Shown here: piece after piece, positions 6,275 to 9,166 of the stretch | Layout: the number at the start of each line of letters is the position of its first letter | How positions within the stretch are numbered: the stretch's first letter is position 1 | NCBI GenBank assembly: GCA_947173865.1 | Contig: CAMWGS010000061.1 | Coordinates: 1-9,166, forward strand | DNA length: 9,166 nucleotides | Origin: an uncultured Ruminococcus sp. | GTDB lineage: Bacteria; Bacillota; Clostridia; Oscillospirales; Ruminococcaceae | Direction: 5' to 3' | Program-made: the position numbers and the translations under genes | The notes under the pieces: generated by a model | What the model was told of the DNA's origin: nothing | Databases searched by the model: none | Seen by the model: the letters and a program-made list of their open reading frames with translations, nothing else

Positions 6275-8575
6275 TTATACTTCAACATATGTGCTGAGAT
6301 ACTTTTCCTCAAACTCACCTACAGGCATAGGCTTCGCAAAGAAATATCCCTGAAAAATATCACAGCCGAATTCCGTAAGGAAATTAACCTGTTCTTTTGT
6401 TTCAACACCCTCCGTGATTACTTCCATATCAAGAGACTTTGCAAGCGAGACAATCATTCCCAGAATAGTCTTACTGCGTTCTTCCTTGTTTTCGGTATCC
6501 TTGAGGAAACCCATATCAATTTTAAGAACGTCTGCAGTAAGGTCTTTAAGGGTATTAAGTGAAGAATATCCGCTGCCGAAATCGTCTATTTCAATAATGA
6601 AACCGAAATCCCTGAGACGCTGAATAAGTTTAAGCTGAACGGCAGGATTGTTCATGACAGCAGTTTCAGTAATTTCAAGGTGCAGACTTTCGGGATTAAT
6701 CTGATATTTATCAACAAGCGAAGTTATAACTTCATATACGTCAAGCAGATAGAAATCTTTCTGAGATATATTGACAGAAAGATAATAATCAGTTCTGCCC
6801 TCCCTGTTCCACTTGTCAAGCTGAATACAGGCAAGTTCCCACATATAGATGTCGAGACGGCTTATAAGACCCGTCTGTTCAAATATTTCTATAAACTTAC
6901 AGGGTGGAATAACTCCGTCGGGGTGAATCCAGCGGACAAGAACTTCACCGCCGTTTATTCTGCCGTCTGCGGTAATCTGTGGCTGTATGTATGCTCTGAA
7001 CTGTCCTGTTTCTATAGCATTTTCAAATTCACTTATAACTTTCTGTTCACTTATAAAGTCGTCACGGAGATGACTGTCATAATATGCAACGATATTCTGA
7101 TAGCTGTCCTTGATAGTCTTGATAGCGAGATTTGCACGGTCGCACATTACCGAGACTCGGATATTCGGGTCTGTCACCTCATATACGCCGACGTGTATAT
7201 GAACCTTAAAAGAACTGTTTTCGGGAAGTGAATCTATTTTCCTTGTATGTTTAAGTATGGATTCCTCACTGAAAAGCTCCTTTGAGATACACGCTGCAAA
7301 ACGGTCTGAAGAAAGTCTGCCGTATACACAGTTTTCGGGAGTTATATTTTCAATAAGAACAGCGATTTTTTTAAGAAGGTTGTCCCCTGCCTCAACTCCG
7401 AAAATATCGTTTACAAGCTTGAAGTTCTTGACATCACTGCATATAATGTAATAAGAAGTATCAGGATTTGAAAGAATCATATTCTGTGCGGTTTCACAGA
7501 AATATTCCTTATTATATACACCTGTAAGCATATCATGCGTTGCACGGTATTTTTCGGCAGTAAATTTGTTTGTTTCTTCCGTGTGGTCATGTATAATGAA
7601 GAAAGAGCCGAGATAATGACGGTGGTTATCAAAAATACTCTTGTATTCAAGCGTATAATAGTGCATCTGCCCGTCCACACGCCTTACAGACTGCCATGAT
7701 GCTTCCGTACTTCCTTTGGGAACATTTTCGTCAAACATAATCTTTGCCTGCTGTTCGACTGCCTGCGGATTGTTGTAGGCATCACAGTAAATATTTGCAT
7801 TTTTATTTGAATGAACACACTTTCCGTCAATATCAATACATATTATACCGTCTTTCATATTGGCGATTGTAAAGAAAAGGAGTTTTTCCATAAGTCCTCT
7901 CGGAATATAGAAAAGTGAAAAATAGAACACTGCAAATGCAATCAAGGCATAGAAAAGAAGTGAATAGTCAAATTTAAAATTAAAGTTCAGAAACGCCACA
8001 TGAGCCACAAGTATACCGCAGATAACAACCGTCGGACCTGCATATTTTATCTTATAGACCGTTGGTGATGACGCTGCTTTTTTTATCAATGTTATAAGAG
8101 AAATCACAACAACAGTATACACTACTATCAGATGATAAAGATACAAGAATTTTCTGTCTGTAACCTGATAAAATCCGTTTGAAAATCTGTCCTGAACCAG
8201 TTCACAGTTATAGACAATCCTGAAAAACGGATTTATCATCATGAAAACACAGTCTGCCAAAGACGAAATACATACTGCAAGCATTTCCTTTTTGTTTTTC
8301 GGCTCAATACTCGTATACCGTCGGACATACAAAAGCAACGATATGACCATAGCATCAATACAACAGTTATAAAGACCGTAAACAATAAGTGCCGATTTCT
8401 GAGAAACCATAATAACGGCGGTTGCATTCATGGCAACGGCAGACGAAGCAAAAAGCAGTAATTTTCTTACAGGCTTTTCAAGAACGTTCTTTTTTGATTT
8501 TACCATACTGTAGAAAAAACAGACCAGCATGAATATTGCTGCTCCGTATAAAGTTGAAATATATACCCATTTCAT
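6275..8575 (-). CDS. Membrane 7TM-PAS-GGDEF(degenerate)-EAL c-di-GMP phosphodiesterase
   Basis: This 766-residue protein probably breaks down cyclic di-GMP in response to a membrane or cytoplasmic signal. Seven hydrophobic helices span about 5-25, 38-58, 63-84, 98-117, 144-164, 179-197 and 204-223, in the layout of 7TM sensory regions. A PAS-like domain covers about 230-340 (MKDGIICIDIDGK). The GGDEF domain (about 345-500) keeps the DMLTGVYN and DVKNFKLVNDIFG stretches, but its signature is SSDRF (422-426), so cyclase activity is unlikely; it may be a regulatory GTP-binding module. The EAL domain (about 511-760) has EVL (544-546) for EAL, N602, E634 and E637, the D664-D665 pair in DDFGSG, K685, E722 and Q742, so phosphodiesterase activity looks intact. 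The ATG at 8575 has GGGTGA 7 nt upstream. It is the first gene of the leftward cluster. Confidence 0.92.
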   Translation of the reverse strand: MKWVYISTLYGAAIFMLVCFFYSMVKSKKNVLEKPVRKLLLFASSAVAMNATAVIMVSQKSALIVYGLYNCCIDAMVISLLLYVRRYTSIEPKNKKEMLAVCISSLADCVFMMINPFFRIVYNCELVQDRFSNGFYQVTDRKFLYLYHLIVVYTVVVISLITLIKKAASSPTVYKIKYAGPTVVICGILVAHVAFLNFNFKFDYSLLFYALIAFAVFYFSLFYIPRGLMEKLLFFTIANMKDGIICIDIDGKCVHSNKNANIYCDAYNNPQAVEQQAKIMFDENVPKGSTEASWQSVRRVDGQMHYYTLEYKSIFDNHRHYLGSFFIIHDHTEETNKFTAEKYRATHDMLTGVYNKEYFCETAQNMILSNPDTSYYIICSDVKNFKLVNDIFGVEAGDNLLKKIAVLIENITPENCVYGRLSSDRFAACISKELFSEESILKHTRKIDSLPENSSFKVHIHVGVYEVTDPNIRVSVMCDRANLAIKTIKDSYQNIVAYYDSHLRDDFISEQKVISEFENAIETGQFRAYIQPQITADGRINGGEVLVRWIHPDGVIPPCKFIEIFEQTGLISRLDIYMWELACIQLDKWNREGRTDYYLSVNISQKDFYLLDVYEVITSLVDKYQINPESLHLEITETAVMNNPAVQLKLIQRLRDFGFIIEIDDFGSGYSSLNTLKDLTADVLKIDMGFLKDTENKEERSKTILGMIVSLAKSLDMEVITEGVETKEQVNFLTEFGCDIFQGYFFAKPMPVGEFEEKYLSTYVEV

Positions 8576-8616
8576 ACAATATCACCCGATATATTTATTT
8601 TTTATAGTACATCATA

Positions 8617-8645
8617 ATTTTACCATAACGCAGATAAAATGTCAA
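8617..8645 (-). promoter_or_regulatory. Promoter of the EAL-lepA-hemW cluster (extended -10)
   Basis: On the minus strand a perfect TTGACA (8640-8645) is followed after exactly 17 nt by TAAAAT (8617-8622), with TGG immediately before it. Transcription would start near 8610 with a leader of about 35 nt. It is the strongest leftward promoter I can see upstream of the five-gene cluster. Confidence 0.8.
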
Positions 8646-8678
8646 TCAAATTATACAACTATTTAAGAACATGAAAAT

Positions 8679-8701
8679 TGTACATATTGTTTAAAAGTAC
8701 A
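8679..8701. repeat. Inverted repeat TGTAC-N13-GTACA between divergent promoters
   Basis: TGTAC (8679-8683) and GTACA (8697-8701) are perfect inverted arms separated by 13 nt. A third GTACAA copy lies at 8792-8797, in the likely leader of the rightward gene. Short AT-rich arms occur by chance, so an operator role is only a possibility. Confidence 0.25.
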
Positions 8702-8746
8702 CACAAAAAATTTACAATTGAAAAGATTATGATTCTGTTGTCTTTA

Positions 8747-8775
8747 TTGACAAAATTCAGAATTTGTTGTAAAAT
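8747..8775 (+). promoter_or_regulatory. Promoter of the rightward sensor gene
   Basis: A perfect -35 TTGACA (8747-8752) is followed after 17 nt by TAAAAT (8770-8775). Transcription would start near 8782, about 34 nt before the ATG at 8816. It is divergent from the promoter at 8617-8645, with about 100 nt between the two -35 elements. Confidence 0.78.
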
Positions 8776-8815
8776 AAAACTGTATAAAAACGTACAACAG
8801 ATTGGAGCATTGAAA

Positions 8816-9166
8816 ATGTCAAAATCAATTCAGAAAAATATACGTACTGTAGTTATGGCAATCATAGCACTTTTTGTTATACTCAGCTTTATTTTTTCAA
8901 TACTCTGCATGACATTTCTGAGCCGTAAATATCAGGAAAACATGGCTGAAACTGTCATAGACTTTGCTGACGCTGTAATTGATGCAGATGATGCAAAGGA
9001 CTTTCTTACAACAAGAAACAAAAATGACGTCTATAATTCCGTTCATAAAAAACTCAATGACTTTCAAAAGAAAAACAGCAGTTTTGTCAATCGTATTTCC
9101 CTTATAAATTTCAGCAATTCGGCAGGCAATTATATTTATGATACAGGCGGTGAAGAACTCGGAAAC
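8816..9166 (+). CDS. N-terminal part of a membrane-anchored sensor protein (cut by window end)
   Basis: An open frame runs from ATG 8816 to the window edge, 117 residues without a stop. GGAG (8804-8807) is 8 nt upstream and a near-consensus promoter precedes it. Residues 1-10 are basic and polar and residues 11-35 form one transmembrane helix. The rest (36-117) is hydrophilic and probably external, with an ID-DD-KDFL stretch (55-64), an amphipathic helix about 72-88, and a strand-rich start RISLINFSNSAGNYIYDTGG (94-113). This layout suits the extracellular sensor of a signalling protein such as a SpoIIE-type phosphatase, diguanylate cyclase, histidine kinase or chemoreceptor. The output domain lies outside the window, so the class cannot be decided. 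It is divergent from the EAL gene and may share its control. Confidence 0.8.
   Translation, partial: MSKSIQKNIRTVVMAIIALFVILSFIFSILCMTFLSRKYQENMAETVIDFADAVIDADDAKDFLTTRNKNDVYNSVHKKLNDFQKKNSSFVNRISLINFSNSAGNYIYDTGGEELGN

Noticed and set aside
6680..7231. 183-codon open frame antisense to the EAL gene
   Set aside because: It is opposite a clear GGDEF-EAL coding region, with no recognisable domain or start signal.
1..9166. CRISPR arrays, tRNA/rRNA genes, insertion sequences, prophage, defence or biosynthetic clusters
   Set aside because: No regular repeats, cloverleaf sequences, transposase-like proteins or terminal repeats were seen on either strand.

Overview
The window looks like chromosomal DNA of a low-GC, spore-lineage Firmicute. 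The evidence is a complete spoIIAA-spoIIAB-sigF operon, AGGAGG-type ribosome binding sites, TTG starts, and adjacent lepA and hemW. Protein flavour and codon use suggest Clostridia, perhaps a Ruminococcus-like Oscillospiraceae member, but the genus is an impression and not shown by the sequence. I see no phage, IS, CRISPR, tRNA or rRNA. Coding density is high and no gene-free stretch exceeds 300 bases.

Layout from left to right. A strong leftward promoter at the extreme left edge serves a gene outside the window. A small membrane-anchored protein with a BofC-like C-terminal domain (125-463, +) converges with a flavin reductase-family gene (465-1040, -), with one base between their stops. The flavin reductase has a good promoter of its own. 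The forespore sigma-factor operon spoIIAA-spoIIAB-sigF (1208-2616, +) follows: anti-anti-sigma factor, anti-sigma kinase and sigma factor. It converges with a long leftward cluster with no base between the sigF and hemW stop codons.

The leftward cluster, in transcription order, is: a seven-TM/PAS/degenerate-GGDEF/EAL protein (8575-6275), lepA/EF-4 (6250-4448), a three-TM small protein (4451-4053), a zinc-ribbon two-TM small protein (4046-3711) and hemW (3711-2617). Gaps of 24 and 6 nt, plus overlaps of 4 and 1 nt, suggest one operon read from an extended -10 promoter at 8617-8645. At the right edge a divergent gene with a TTGACA-17-TAAAAT promoter begins a membrane-anchored sensor protein cut off by the window end.

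Most of the content is recognisable housekeeping, sporulation and c-di-GMP signalling; I do not see a clearly new system. The points most worth a second look are: (1) each convergent transcript at the sigF/hemW junction appears to end at an intrinsic terminator buried in the other's coding sequence; (2) SigF lacks the usual N-terminal segment; (3) the GGDEF motif is SSDRF beside an intact EAL site; (4) two small membrane-protein genes are spliced, with coupled start/stop signals, into the usual lepA-hemW pair; (5) three leftward promoters share an extended TGG-TAWAAT -10 element.
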